From the NCBI RefSeq assembly GCF_003061005.1, contig NZ_QAIK01000107.1:1-45742 (forward strand): 45,742 nt of DNA. The letters run 5' to 3'. Under the pieces are notes generated by a model. It was not told the DNA's origin, ran no database searches, and worked only from the letters and a program-made list of their open reading frames with translations. Of this stretch, positions 19,449 through 28,105 are shown one piece after another. Position numbers and translations under genes: made by a program. Source of the stretch: Pseudomonas sp. HMWF021 (GTDB taxonomy: Bacteria > Pseudomonadota > Gammaproteobacteria > Pseudomonadales > Pseudomonadaceae). Positions within the stretch are counted from its first letter, which is position 1, and the number at the start of each line of letters is the position of its first letter.

Positions 19449-19522
19449 GGTTGCCCGCTCGAAATTGGCCCTGAACCGCTGCCGTTCTGCGACGACAGCG
19501 CCTGAATCGGTGTCTTGGGCAT

Positions 19523-19566
19523 TCGCTCGAGCGAGTAGCAGACAAAGCGCTTTGTTAGCGCTAACA
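19523..19566. promoter_or_regulatory. Three stacked palindromes, likely LacI/GntR-type operators
   Basis: Between the receptor and regulator starts lie TCGCTCGAGCGA (19523-19534), CAAAGCGCTTTG (19543-19554) and TGTTAGCGCTAACA (19553-19566), all perfect. The last fits the TGTTA-N4-TAACA form of gluconate-type LacI operators, and the first two have the CG-centred symmetry of other LacI-family sites. They are 75-126 bases before the receptor start and 87-131 before the regulator start. Confidence 0.65.
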
Positions 19567-19570
19567 TCGC

Positions 19571-19607
19571 CAGTATTGGCAAGCTGGGCATAGAGCGTCC
19601 AATACTG
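19571..19607. promoter_or_regulatory. Nine-base inverted repeat in the lacI-type regulator leader
   Basis: CAGTATTGG-N19-CCAATACTG, perfect arms, 47-83 bases upstream of the regulator start. Its spacing is unlike a LacI site, so it could be a second regulator's site or a hairpin. Confidence 0.4.
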
Positions 19608-19653
19608 AAAAATTACTTTTATATGCGTTTTGGTTTTTAAGAGGGATCGAGCC

Positions 19654-20691
19654 TTGAGTCAGGAAAAGCCCCGCAAACGCCGTGGTGCCGGACGCGTGAC
19701 CCTCAATGCGGTGGCGCGCGAGGCGGGGGTGTCGGCGATTACCGTGTCGCGCTATTTCAATCAACCGGAAACCGTCTCGCCGGAACGTCGCGAGCGAATT
19801 GCGGCGGTGGTGGCCGAGTTGGGATATGTGCCGAATCTGGTGGCCGGCGGGCTGGCCTCAGCGCGGGGGAGGATCGTCGGCATGGTGATCCCGAACATCT
19901 CCGGGCCGATCTTTGCCAACACCATTCAGGGCTTCAGCGACACCCTCAGCCGCCACGGTTATCAGTTGCTGCTGGCGTCGAGTTACTTCAGCACCGAGCA
20001 GGAAGAAAACGCCGTGCGCGCGTTTCTCGGCTGGTCGCCGGCAGCGCTGGTGCTGACCAGCCACTTTCACAGTTCGGGCACGGAAAAGATGATCGCCGAA
20101 GCGGATGTTCCGGTGATCGAAACCTGGGATTACCAGCCGGATCGCGAACCGATGCAGATCGGCTTTTCGCACTATGAGGTCGGCGTGACCGCTGCCCGTT
20201 ATCTGCACGACAAAGGCTATCGCCGCATCGCCTTCGTGCAGAACAGCGCTCCCGGTGACCTCAGTGCCCTCGAACGCCGCGACGGTTACGCCGCGACCGT
20301 GCGCGGGTTCGGCCTTGAGCCGTGGGTTTTTGCCCCGGACGCCGACCGCGCGCCGTTCGAAGCCGGCAAGCAAGCGATGGAAGCGCTGATGAGCGCCGCT
20401 CCCCGCCCCGACGCGATTATCTTCGCCAACGACAACCTCGCCGCCGGCGGCCTGCTCGCCGGACAACGCGCCGGCCTCAAAATCCCCGAAGACTGCGCCG
20501 TGCTCGGCTTCGGCGATTACCCCTTCGCCGAAATGCTGCTGCCGAGCCTGAGCACGATCAAACCGCCGGCACTGGAGATTGGCGTACTGGCGGCAACACG
20601 GGTTTTGGAAAGCCTCGGGGTGTTGCCGAGCGATGATGTGCAGCGGCTGAACCTGCTGCAGTGCCAAATGATCGAGCGCGAAAGTACCTGA
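19654..20691 (+). CDS. LacI/GntR-family transcriptional regulator
   Basis: 345 residues from a TTG at 19654, preceded by GAGGGA with seven bases spacing. After a basic start (SQEKPRKRRGAG) comes the LacI helix-turn-helix VTLNAVAREAGVSAITVSRY and the hinge region (PNLVAGGLASARG), then a periplasmic-binding-like sensor domain (IVGMVIPNISGPIFANTIQG to the C-terminus). The SAITVSRYFNQP recognition helix resembles the gluconate GntR branch. It is expected to repress the divergent receptor-monooxygenase-reductase genes and be released by their substrate or a metabolite. The ligand is not known. Confidence 0.88.
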   Translation: MSQEKPRKRRGAGRVTLNAVAREAGVSAITVSRYFNQPETVSPERRERIAAVVAELGYVPNLVAGGLASARGRIVGMVIPNISGPIFANTIQGFSDTLSRHGYQLLLASSYFSTEQEENAVRAFLGWSPAALVLTSHFHSSGTEKMIAEADVPVIETWDYQPDREPMQIGFSHYEVGVTAARYLHDKGYRRIAFVQNSAPGDLSALERRDGYAATVRGFGLEPWVFAPDADRAPFEAGKQAMEALMSAAPRPDAIIFANDNLAAGGLLAGQRAGLKIPEDCAVLGFGDYPFAEMLLPSLSTIKPPALEIGVLAATRVLESLGVLPSDDVQRLNLLQCQMIEREST

Positions 20692-20702
20692 CGCACATGC
20701 TT

Positions 20703-20783
20703 CTGTAGGAGCTGCCGCAGGCTGCGATCTTTTGATTCGGGCTTTTAAAAGCGAAAGATCGCAGCCTGCGGCAGCTCCTACAG
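20703..20783. repeat. REP-type palindrome 6
   Basis: Arms CTGTAGGAGCTGCCGCAGGC and complement, continuing to GATCTTTTGATT on the left; centre GGGCTTTTAAAAGC. It starts 12 bases after the regulator stop and may be its terminator. Confidence 0.85.
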
Positions 20784-20868
20784 GTTCTTGGTTATGCCAA
20801 CGATTGAGCCTGGCTTGAATGGATGTGGACTGAATTGGCTATGCTCTAAAAAACACCGAGTTGGTCCT

Positions 20869-20960
20869 ATCGCGAGCAGGCTCGCTCCCATAGGGATCTG
20901 CGGTGAACACGGAATCAGTGAACAATCGAGGTCCATTGTGGGAGCGAGCCTGCTCGCGAT
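20869..20960. repeat. REP palindrome of the GCGAGCAGGCTCGC class
   Basis: Arms ATCGCGAGCAGGCTCGCTCC (then CA) and complement, perfect over 22 bases, loop of about 48 bases. Only copy of this class in the window. Confidence 0.85.
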
Positions 20961-21004
20961 GAGGTCCCGCCAAACAACACATCCCTATCAGGCAGACCCC
21001 GATC

Positions 21005-21265
21005 ATGCACACCGCCATCATCATCTTCTTCGGCCTGGTCCTGCTCGCCCTGATGCTCTACATCGGCGAGCGCATTGGCTTCAGCCGGCAGACGCTGGCC
21101 TACAGTTTCGCCGCGCTGTGGCTGGCGTTGACGGTGATCAATGGCGCGGTGGGGGTGGTGCATGCCGGGCAGCCGCTGGGGTCGGAAATCGCGGTGGGCA
21201 GTGCGGTGTTCGGGGTGCCGATGGCGGCGATGGTGTTGTTCATGGTGCTGAGCGCCGAGTCGTGA
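21005..21265 (+). CDS. Small three-helix membrane protein of unknown function
   Basis: 86 residues, not recognised as a named family. Three hydrophobic stretches are visible: about residues 3-20 (AIIIFFGLVLLALMLYIGE), 30-53 (TLAYSFAALWLALTVINGAV) and 65-84 (GSAVFGVPMAAMVLFMVLSA). It ends 25 bases before the betT stop on the other strand, so the two genes are convergent. The Shine-Dalgarno is weak (AGGCAG, 12 bases upstream). Composition and codon use match neighbouring genes, so it is likely real. Confidence 0.7.
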   Translation: MHTAIIIFFGLVLLALMLYIGERIGFSRQTLAYSFAALWLALTVINGAVGVVHAGQPLGSEIAVGSAVFGVPMAAMVLFMVLSAES

Positions 21266-21289
21266 AACGTCCCGGCGCCCAGCCGCTGA

Positions 21290-23290
21290 TCAACGCACCA
21301 GATGCAGGAACTGCATGTGGCGTTCATACTGGTCGAGGATGTCGTTGATGATCTGCTCCTTGGTGTAGCCCACCAGATCGTAGTCCTGACTGCCCTCGCT
21401 CAAGTGCACTTCAGCGCGGTAGTAGCGGCGGTTGTTCAGTTGCTTGGAACCCATGCCTCCGCGCGCAAACGACGGCGTGAAGTAGCCGCGCATCTGCACC
21501 TGGTAGACAAACGGATGCTGTTCGCCATGACCGATTTCCAGGCTGATGTTGTCGTGCGCCGGATCCGGCTGGGTGACCACGTTCAGGCCTTTCTCGGCGA
21601 ACACTGCCGTCACCTCTTCGATCGCCGGCCGCACCGTGGTGTCCATGAAGCGGTACACCTCGTCGCGTGACGGGAAGTGCACGGCCTGGCTCAGACGCTG
21701 ACGCCAGCCACCCTTGCCACGGCGTGAACCGGAGACCGGGGCCAGCGAATGCAACTGCGCGATCTGCTTCTGCGACTCCAGATAGAACGCCTTGTGCAGG
21801 CCCCACATCATCAGCAACAGGATCATCGAGAACGGCAGCGAGGTCAGCACCACCGCCGACTTCAGTGCATCGATGCTGCCGGAGAACAGCAGCGCACTGG
21901 TGATCAGCGCGGTCATCGCGCCCCAGAACACCCGCAGCCATTTCGGCCCGTCTTCGTCCGGGTTGCCGCCCTTGGCCGACAGGGTCGAGAGCACCACGGT
22001 GCCGGAGTCGGCCGAGGTGACGAAGAACACGAAGCTGATGAACACCGTCACCGCGATGACGGTCTTGCTCCACGGGTAGGTTTCCAGCAGCAGGTAAAGG
22101 CTCATCGACGGATTGTCGAGGGCCGACATCCCCAGTGCCGACATGCCGTGGTTGAGCACCTGATCGATGGCGCTGTTGCCGAAGATCGACATCCACGCCA
22201 GGGTGAAACCCAGCGGAATCAGCAGCACGCCGAAGACGAATTCACGGATGGTGCGGCCGCGGGAAATCCGTGCGATGAACAGGCCCACGAACGGCGACCA
22301 TGCAATCCACCAGGCCCAGTAGAACACGGTCCAGCCGCCGAGCCAGTCGCTCGGTTTGTCGTAGGCGTAGAGATCGAAACTCTTCATCGGCAAGGCGCCG
22401 AGGTAATCGCCGAGGTTCTGGATCAAGGTATTGAGCAAGTGCTGGGTGGGGCCGGCGAACAGCACGAACAGTAGCAGCGCACAGGCCAGCAGCATGTTGA
22501 TGTCGGACATCACCCGCACGCCTTTATCGACACCGGAGACGGCGACGATGATTGCCGCCCCCATCATCAGGGTGATCAGGCCGACCTGAATCCATTGGGT
22601 GTGAGCGATGCCGAACAGGTAGTCCAGACCGGAGTTGAGGTGCAGCACACCAAAACCCATGTCGGCACCCAGACCGAACACCGTGGCGATGATGCCGAAG
22701 CCGTCCACCGCGTAACCGATGGGGCCGTTGATGCGTTTGCCGATCAACGGGTACAGCGCCGAACGCAGTGCCAGCGGCAGGTTATGCCGGTAGGCGAAAT
22801 AGGCCAGCGCCATGCCGACAAAGGCGAACACGCCCCAGCCGTGCAGGCCCCAGTGCAGAAACAGGATCTGCATCGCCTGGCGCGCCGCATCGGCGGTGCC
22901 GGCCTCGCCTTGTGGCGGTTGGGCCAGGTGCGTCAGTGGCTCGGATACGCAAAAGAAAAACAGCGTGATGCTGATCCCAGCGGCGAACAGCATGCCGGCC
23001 CAGGACAGATAACTGAATTCGGGTTCGTCGTGGTCGGCACCGAGTTTGATCTTGCCGTAGCCCGACAACGCGGTGACCACCACGAAGATCAGATACAGCG
23101 TCATTGCGAGCATGTAGTACCAGCCGACCGTGTTGGCCGCCCAGTTTTGTGCGGCCAGCAACCAGGCGCCGGCCTCTCGCGGCATGGCAATGACAACCAG
23201 ACCAAACAGCAGAATGACCGTCGCGGCGAAGTAGAACACCGGCGGATTCATGCGTACCAGACCGCTGGCGGGGGTGGACGATGCACTCAT
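21290..23290 (-). CDS. betT: BCCT-family choline/betaine transporter
   Basis: 666 residues: twelve predicted membrane helices (about residues 15-510) and a long hydrophilic C-terminal domain (about 515-666), as in osmotically tuned BetT1-type choline transporters of Pseudomonas and E. coli. The Trp-rich BCCT signature is WTVFYWAWWIAWSPFVGLF, and the conserved segment FFVTSADSGTVVLS follows. It likely imports choline with protons or sodium. The betIBA genes that neighbour betT in other genomes are not here. A large palindrome lies upstream (23383-23410). Choline versus betaine cannot be told firmly by reading. Confidence 0.9.
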   Translation of the reverse strand: MSASSTPASGLVRMNPPVFYFAATVILLFGLVVIAMPREAGAWLLAAQNWAANTVGWYYMLAMTLYLIFVVVTALSGYGKIKLGADHDEPEFSYLSWAGMLFAAGISITLFFFCVSEPLTHLAQPPQGEAGTADAARQAMQILFLHWGLHGWGVFAFVGMALAYFAYRHNLPLALRSALYPLIGKRINGPIGYAVDGFGIIATVFGLGADMGFGVLHLNSGLDYLFGIAHTQWIQVGLITLMMGAAIIVAVSGVDKGVRVMSDINMLLACALLLFVLFAGPTQHLLNTLIQNLGDYLGALPMKSFDLYAYDKPSDWLGGWTVFYWAWWIAWSPFVGLFIARISRGRTIREFVFGVLLIPLGFTLAWMSIFGNSAIDQVLNHGMSALGMSALDNPSMSLYLLLETYPWSKTVIAVTVFISFVFFVTSADSGTVVLSTLSAKGGNPDEDGPKWLRVFWGAMTALITSALLFSGSIDALKSAVVLTSLPFSMILLLMMWGLHKAFYLESQKQIAQLHSLAPVSGSRRGKGGWRQRLSQAVHFPSRDEVYRFMDTTVRPAIEEVTAVFAEKGLNVVTQPDPAHDNISLEIGHGEQHPFVYQVQMRGYFTPSFARGGMGSKQLNNRRYYRAEVHLSEGSQDYDLVGYTKEQIINDILDQYERHMQFLHLVR

Positions 23291-23382
23291 GAAACGTGCA
23301 CCTCGAGGGGTTGAAACGTGGCTGAAATGATCGGACTCAGCAAAGGCAAGCCTCCTGTTGTGAGCGGGCAGCGAACCACCGG

Positions 23383-23410
23383 TTTAACTTGAATGAACGT
23401 TCAAGTTAAA
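23383..23410. promoter_or_regulatory. 28-base palindrome upstream of betT, possible BetI (TetR-type) operator
   Basis: TTTAACTTGAA-TGAACG-TTCAAGTTAAA has perfect 11-base arms. A second perfect palindrome, TGAACGTTCA (23394-23403), overlaps it with its centre two bases away. It is 93-120 bases before the betT start. BetI, a TetR-family choline-responsive repressor, controls betT in related bacteria; assigning this site to BetI is inference. Confidence 0.6.
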
Positions 23411-23556
23411 CATGGATGGGGCGCTAAGGACTAATCGCACGGCCAAGCGGTAGTTTTCCTACGCTAGCTCAAGGAGGGGTATGACGCGGGTTTGCGGGGA
23501 TTCGTTCAGTAGAAAATTGGCTGATGGCCATTATTCAAACAAGGCCTGTCACTGCG

Positions 23557-24012
23557 TCAGCGGTGCAGCACATATTGCCCGGTAAACCTGACGGCATCTT
23601 CATCGCTCGCAGCGTTGACGATGCGCGTGTTCAGGGTCAGGCGAGCGCGTCCGTAGCGCCGGTACATCGTCAGAAACTTCTTCCACACCGCTGCATCCGG
23701 CGCCGGGCAGATCGCCGTGGCGTCCTCGGTGACGGGAAGCGGATAGCTGATTTGCCCTTCCTGAATCACGATGTGCCCGTCATCGATGCCTTCTTCCTTG
23801 AGCCGCAAGTGCAACCAGCCCCAACCGGCCAGAACCGCGCCGCAATAGAGGCTACCGCCGAACATCGTGCTCTTGTGATTGATGTTGGCCTCCAGCGGCA
23901 GGCGCAGGCGCAATTGCTGCTCATGCCAGTCGAGTACCGTGAGGCCCATGTCCCGGGTCAGGGGAATGTCGTGGTGCAGGATCGATTGCAGGTAAGCAGC
24001 GTCGCGGCTCAT
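23557..24012 (-). CDS. YiiD-C-type hotdog thioesterase
   Basis: 151 residues resembling the C-terminal thioesterase domain of E. coli YiiD (PF09500): LRLRLPLEANINHKSTMFG, GGSLYCGAVLAGWGWLHLRL. Substrate unknown. It overlaps the stop of dctD by four bases (ATGA), so it is the last gene of a dctB-dctD-thioesterase operon, though a link to dicarboxylate use is not evident. It is followed by 266 bases shared with the betT upstream region. Confidence 0.8.
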   Translation of the reverse strand: MSRDAAYLQSILHHDIPLTRDMGLTVLDWHEQQLRLRLPLEANINHKSTMFGGSLYCGAVLAGWGWLHLRLKEEGIDDGHIVIQEGQISYPLPVTEDATAICPAPDAAVWKKFLTMYRRYGRARLTLNTRIVNAASDEDAVRFTGQYVLHR

Positions 24013-25397
24013 TCGTTTTCGTCTCCATGGCTGGCGCTGTCAGCGAAATTCAAGCCGTGCTTGCGCAGCTTGTCGTGCAGGGTCTTGCGCGGAATGCCCA
24101 AGGCCTCGGCGAGGCTGCGTACCGAGTTGTGCGAGCGTGCGAGTTCGGCAGCAATCAGCGACTTCTCGAAATTCTCCACTTGCTCGCTCAGGCCGCCGTC
24201 GAGCACTTGCACGCGGCTGTCGGCGTTGGTGCTCGCCTGATTGTCGTCCAGCGCCAGTTCCAGGCCGAGGGCGAAACGTTCAGCCGCATTCTGCAGCTCG
24301 CGCACGTTGCCGGGCCAAGGGTGGCGCAGCAGCAGCGCCCGTTGCGCCGGTTGCAGTTCGTGGGGCGGCAGACCATGGCGGGCGCTGGCTTCGTCAGCGT
24401 AATGCTGGAACAGCACCAGCGCGTCTTCGCCGCGTTCGCGCAGTGGCGGAATGCGTAGCGGCGCGACGTTGAGGCGGTAATACAGGTCGGCGCGAAAGCG
24501 ACCCTGATCGGCCGCCTGACGCAGGTCTTCCTTGGTCGCGGCGATGACACGGATGTCCAACGGGATCAACTGATTGCCACCCAGCCGTTCGACCACGCGC
24601 TCTTGCAGCATGCGCAGCAGTTTTACCTGCACGTCCATGCTCATGCTTTCGATTTCATCAAGGAACAGTGTGCCGCCGTTGGCGAATTCGAACTTGCCGA
24701 TCCGGCGTTTCTGCGCGCCGGTGAAGGCACCCGGTTCATGCCCGAACAGTTCGCTTTCGACCACCGATTCGGCCAGTGCCCCGGCGTTGATCGCCACGAA
24801 CGGGCCGTTGCGCCGGCTCGACAAGTCGTGCAGCGCCCGGGCCACGACTTCTTTGCCGGCACCGGTTTCACCAAGGATCAACACGTCGGCCTTGGTCGCG
24901 GCCAGCGCGCCGATCTGCTCGCGCAGGCGCAGCATCGGCGCCGAATGGCCGACCAGTCGCGCGCTCAATTCGTTGCGGTCGCTCAGGGCCAGGCGCAGGC
25001 TGCGGTTGTCCAGTACCAGTCGGCGCAGGGCCAGGGCACGGCGCACACTGTCGAGCAGGGCATCGCTGGCGAACGGCTTTTCCAGAAAGTCATAGGCGCC
25101 GGCCCGCATCGCCTGCACCGCCAGCGGCACATCGCCGTGACCGGTGATCAGTAGCACCGGCAGCTCGGGATCCTGCGCATGCAGTTCGCTGAGCAATTCC
25201 AGTCCGTCCATGCCCGGCATGCGGATGTCGCTGACCACTACGCCGGGCCAGTCACGCTCCAGTTGTGCGGCCAGGCCTTTGGCTTCGGACAGCGGAAGGA
25301 TTTTCAGGCCGGCCAGATCCAGTGTCTGACCGAGGGCCTGACGCAGGTGCGGATCGTCGTCGATCAGCACTACCTGAATGCGATTGTCGATGGTCAT
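24009..25397 (-). CDS. dctD: DctD-type sigma-54-dependent response regulator
   Basis: 462 residues. Receiver domain with D57 in VVVSDIRMPGMDGLELL; AAA+ domain with Walker A GETGAGKE (176-183) and the sigma-54 contact loop GAFTGA (223-228); Fis-type helix-turn-helix at the end (VRSLAEALGIPRKTLHDKLR). It activates RpoN promoters of C4-dicarboxylate transporter genes after phosphorylation by DctB. The transporter genes (dctA or dctPQM) are not in the window. It overlaps dctB by four bases at its start and the thioesterase at its end. Confidence 0.92.
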   Translation of the reverse strand: MTIDNRIQVVLIDDDPHLRQALGQTLDLAGLKILPLSEAKGLAAQLERDWPGVVVSDIRMPGMDGLELLSELHAQDPELPVLLITGHGDVPLAVQAMRAGAYDFLEKPFASDALLDSVRRALALRRLVLDNRSLRLALSDRNELSARLVGHSAPMLRLREQIGALAATKADVLILGETGAGKEVVARALHDLSSRRNGPFVAINAGALAESVVESELFGHEPGAFTGAQKRRIGKFEFANGGTLFLDEIESMSMDVQVKLLRMLQERVVERLGGNQLIPLDIRVIAATKEDLRQAADQGRFRADLYYRLNVAPLRIPPLRERGEDALVLFQHYADEASARHGLPPHELQPAQRALLLRHPWPGNVRELQNAAERFALGLELALDDNQASTNADSRVQVLDGGLSEQVENFEKSLIAAELARSHNSVRSLAEALGIPRKTLHDKLRKHGLNFADSASHGDENE

Positions 25398-27202
25398 GCA
25401 CTTCGATCCTCGGACGGTTGCAGGCTGACCCCGGGCGCGCCGGCGCGCAGGCGCAGGGTAATCAAGGCGCCACCTTGCTTGTGGTTGGCAAACGACAGTT
25501 CACCGCCGAAGGCGCGCATCAGGGTTTCACAGATTGCCAGGCCCAGACCAAGGCCTTGAGTGCGGGTCTTGGTGGTGTAAAAAGGCTCGCTGGCGCGACC
25601 GAGGGCTTCCATGCAGAAGCCCGGGCCGTTGTCGCGAATGTACAGATTGACGCCCTCGGCGGTGGATTCGGCACTCAGCCACAGTTTGCGCGGCGGGCCT
25701 TTTTCGGTGAGGGCGTCCAGCGCGTTGGCGAGCAGGTTGCCGAGCACCTGACGCAGGCGGGTTTCCCCGGCCTCGACCCACAGCGTAGCGGCGGGCAGAT
25801 CGCGAATCAGTTCGACCTCCATGCTGCGGCGCCGCTTGGCCAGCAACGCCAACGCATCGTCCAGCGCCGGTTGCAGGGCGACGCTCTCCGGCGCGTGGCG
25901 ATCACGGCGGGCGAACGCTCGCAGGTGGGCGATGATCGAAGCCATGCGCCCGGTCAGTTCGCTGATCAGTTTGAGGTTGCCACGGGCGTCGTCGGTGCGT
26001 TGATGATCGAGCAGCACTTCGGCGTTTTCGGCGTAGCTGCGGATCGCCGCCAGCGGTTGATTGAGTTCGTGGCTGATGCTCGCTGACATTGTCCCCAGTG
26101 CCGACAGCTTGCCGGCCTGGACCAGATCGTCCTGGGCGCGCACCAGCTCCTGCTGGGCCTGTTCACGCTCCAGCACTTCTTCCTTGAGGCGCCGGTTGAG
26201 GCCTTCGAGGTCGCTGGTCCGTTCAGCGACCCGGCCTTCCAGTTCACGTCGCGCCTTGGCCTCGAAAGCGATGCGCTCCAGATAATGGCGACGGCGCTGC
26301 ATCATCAGGCCAAGCAGCAACATCACCACCAGCAGGGTGGCGCCACCAATGGCCACGACGGTGCGCACCGGGCGGTCGATGAGGGTGCGCGGGGCGAGAA
26401 TGCTCACGCTCCAGCCGGTTTCCGCGATGTCGTGGGTCTGGATCAGCCACGCGCTGGGGCTGAGGTTCAACGGGCGCGGCTCGCGGGTCGGGTAGGGCTG
26501 GATCGCGGTGATGGCAGCGCGCTCGCTGTCGCTGAGGACGCGGGTCGAACGAAAGCGCCATTCCGGGCGCGAGGTGAGGATCACCACGCCGTTGTGGTCG
26601 GTCACCAGCAGTTGTTCCGGGGTTTTGCCCCAGAGGCTTTCGGTATGGTCCAGGTCGACCTTGATCACCAGCACGCCGATGATCTTTTCGCCGTTGCGCA
26701 CTGCCGCCGCGAAGAAGTAACCGCGCTTGGCCGACGTGGTGCCCAGGCCGAAGAAGCGTCCGAGGCGTCCGGCCATCGCTTCGCTGAAATACGGCCGGAA
26801 GGAGAAGTTGCGCCCAACGAAACTGTCATGTTTGTCCCAGTTTGAGGCCGCCAGCGTCTGGCCGCTGGTGTCCATCAGGTACATGACTTCGGCGCCGGTC
26901 TGGGCGGCGATGTTTTTCAGCAGGCGATTGGCATTGCCCTGGGTGACGCCGTCGTCCGGTGCACCGAGCACGGCGCGCAGCGCCGGCAGGTCGCCGAGAA
27001 TCTGCGGTAATACTTCGTAACGGTGCAGGGTGCCCAGCAGGTTGGCGACGTAGAGGTCGAGGGTCTGGCGGTTCTGCCCGGCCAGTTCACTGCGGTAATA
27101 GCGCTCGGCAAGATGTTCCAGCGGCCACAGCAGCGGTGCCAGACATAGGGCCAGCAGGGCGAGGCTGCGCCAACGGGGACGCCGGGGTTGGGTTGGTTTC
27201 AT
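25394..27202 (-). CDS. dctB: DctB-type C4-dicarboxylate sensor kinase
   Basis: 602 residues. A short cytoplasmic start, membrane helix (about 12-29), a large periplasmic double-Cache sensor (about 33-277; contains RNFSFRPYFSEAMAGRLGRF and GYFFAAAVR), a second helix (about 281-301), a coiled coil (310-365) and the kinase core with H378 in SASISHELNQPLAAIRSYA, N-box LLANALDALTEKG and G-boxes IRDNGPGF and GLGLGLAICETLM. It senses succinate, malate and fumarate. It starts 33 bases after the rmlD stop, so it may be read through from the rml operon as well. Confidence 0.92.
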   Translation of the reverse strand: MKPTQPRRPRWRSLALLALCLAPLLWPLEHLAERYYRSELAGQNRQTLDLYVANLLGTLHRYEVLPQILGDLPALRAVLGAPDDGVTQGNANRLLKNIAAQTGAEVMYLMDTSGQTLAASNWDKHDSFVGRNFSFRPYFSEAMAGRLGRFFGLGTTSAKRGYFFAAAVRNGEKIIGVLVIKVDLDHTESLWGKTPEQLLVTDHNGVVILTSRPEWRFRSTRVLSDSERAAITAIQPYPTREPRPLNLSPSAWLIQTHDIAETGWSVSILAPRTLIDRPVRTVVAIGGATLLVVMLLLGLMMQRRRHYLERIAFEAKARRELEGRVAERTSDLEGLNRRLKEEVLEREQAQQELVRAQDDLVQAGKLSALGTMSASISHELNQPLAAIRSYAENAEVLLDHQRTDDARGNLKLISELTGRMASIIAHLRAFARRDRHAPESVALQPALDDALALLAKRRRSMEVELIRDLPAATLWVEAGETRLRQVLGNLLANALDALTEKGPPRKLWLSAESTAEGVNLYIRDNGPGFCMEALGRASEPFYTTKTRTQGLGLGLAICETLMRAFGGELSFANHKQGGALITLRLRAGAPGVSLQPSEDRSA

Positions 27203-27235
27203 GAGCGTGCGCCTGTGGGTACAGGCGCATTATGC

Positions 27236-28105
27236 CTAGGCTTGCCGGGCAAGACACTCATGCAGCGCGGTTTGCCAGTCGGGCTGACTGACGCCCCATT
27301 CGCGTTGCAAACGACTGCAATCCAGACGCGAGTTCAATGGCCGGGCGGCAGGCGTCGGATAGTCGCTGGAGGGAATCGGCAGCAGCGTTGCGCAAGGCTT
27401 GCCTTGTTCACGCAGCGCGTTGCCGATGGCCTGGGCGAAGCCGAACCAGGATGTCTCACCTTGTGCGGTCAAATGGTAGGTGCCCCAGGCCCCCGGCTGA
27501 CCGGCTTGCCAGCGCTCGATCAGTGCGCGGGTACTGCGGGCGATGCTACCGGCCCAGGTCGGCGCTCCGATCTGATCGGCGACGACCCGCAACTCGGGTT
27601 TTTCCTGAAGCAGGCGCTGCATGGTCAACAGGAAATTGCGGCCATGGGTCGAATAGACCCAACTGGTGCGCAGGATCAGATGTTGTTCATGAACGGCGGC
27701 AATGGCTTGCTCGCCGGCCAGCTTGCTTGCACCGTAGACGCCCAGCGGATTGGGCGCGTCGGACTCGACATAAGGCTCGTGCTTGCTGCCGTCGAATACG
27801 TAGTCGGTGGAGTAATGAATCAGCGGAACGCCCAGCGAGGCGGCTTCTTCGGCCAGGATGCCGGGGCCGGTCGCGTTGATGGCGAACGCCAGCTCCGGTT
27901 CGCTCTGTGCCTGATCGACGGCGGTATGCGCCGCTGCGTTGATGATCAGATCAGGCGCGACTTGCCTGACATGCTGGCGAATTTGCGCCGGTTGCGCGAG
28001 GTCGAGGCGGTCGCGCCCCAGTACCACCAGGCTGCCGAGACCGGCCAGGCTCGCCTGCAACTCCTGCGAGACCTGTCCATTGCGACCACAGATAAGGATT
28101 TTCAT
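27236..28105 (-). CDS. rmlD: dTDP-4-dehydrorhamnose reductase
   Basis: 289 residues, short-chain dehydrogenase fold. N-terminal dinucleotide-binding motif GRNGQVSQEL, the HYSTDYVFDG block and the catalytic YGASKLAGE (YxxxK). It does the last step of dTDP-L-rhamnose synthesis with NADPH. It overlaps rmlC by four bases and is the last rml gene of the block; dctB follows after 33 bases. In PAO1 the order I recall is rmlB-D-A-C, so its position here differs. Confidence 0.94.
   Translation of the reverse strand: MKILICGRNGQVSQELQASLAGLGSLVVLGRDRLDLAQPAQIRQHVRQVAPDLIINAAAHTAVDQAQSEPELAFAINATGPGILAEEAASLGVPLIHYSTDYVFDGSKHEPYVESDAPNPLGVYGASKLAGEQAIAAVHEQHLILRTSWVYSTHGRNFLLTMQRLLQEKPELRVVADQIGAPTWAGSIARSTRALIERWQAGQPGAWGTYHLTAQGETSWFGFAQAIGNALREQGKPCATLLPIPSSDYPTPAARPLNSRLDCSRLQREWGVSQPDWQTALHECLARQA

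Larger units (their letters stand above)
20692..21004. other. Intergenic region with two unrelated REP palindromes (313 bases)
   Basis: Between the LacI-type regulator and a small membrane protein gene. It holds a GATCGCAGCC-class palindrome (20703-20783) and, 85 bases on, a GCGAGCAGGCTCGC-class palindrome (20869-20960). The remainder shows no recognisable promoter or gene. Confidence 0.6.

Noticed and set aside
19449..19653. Fur box upstream of the first TonB receptor
   Set aside because: No GATAAT-type hexamers in the right array; the palindromes present are of LacI type.
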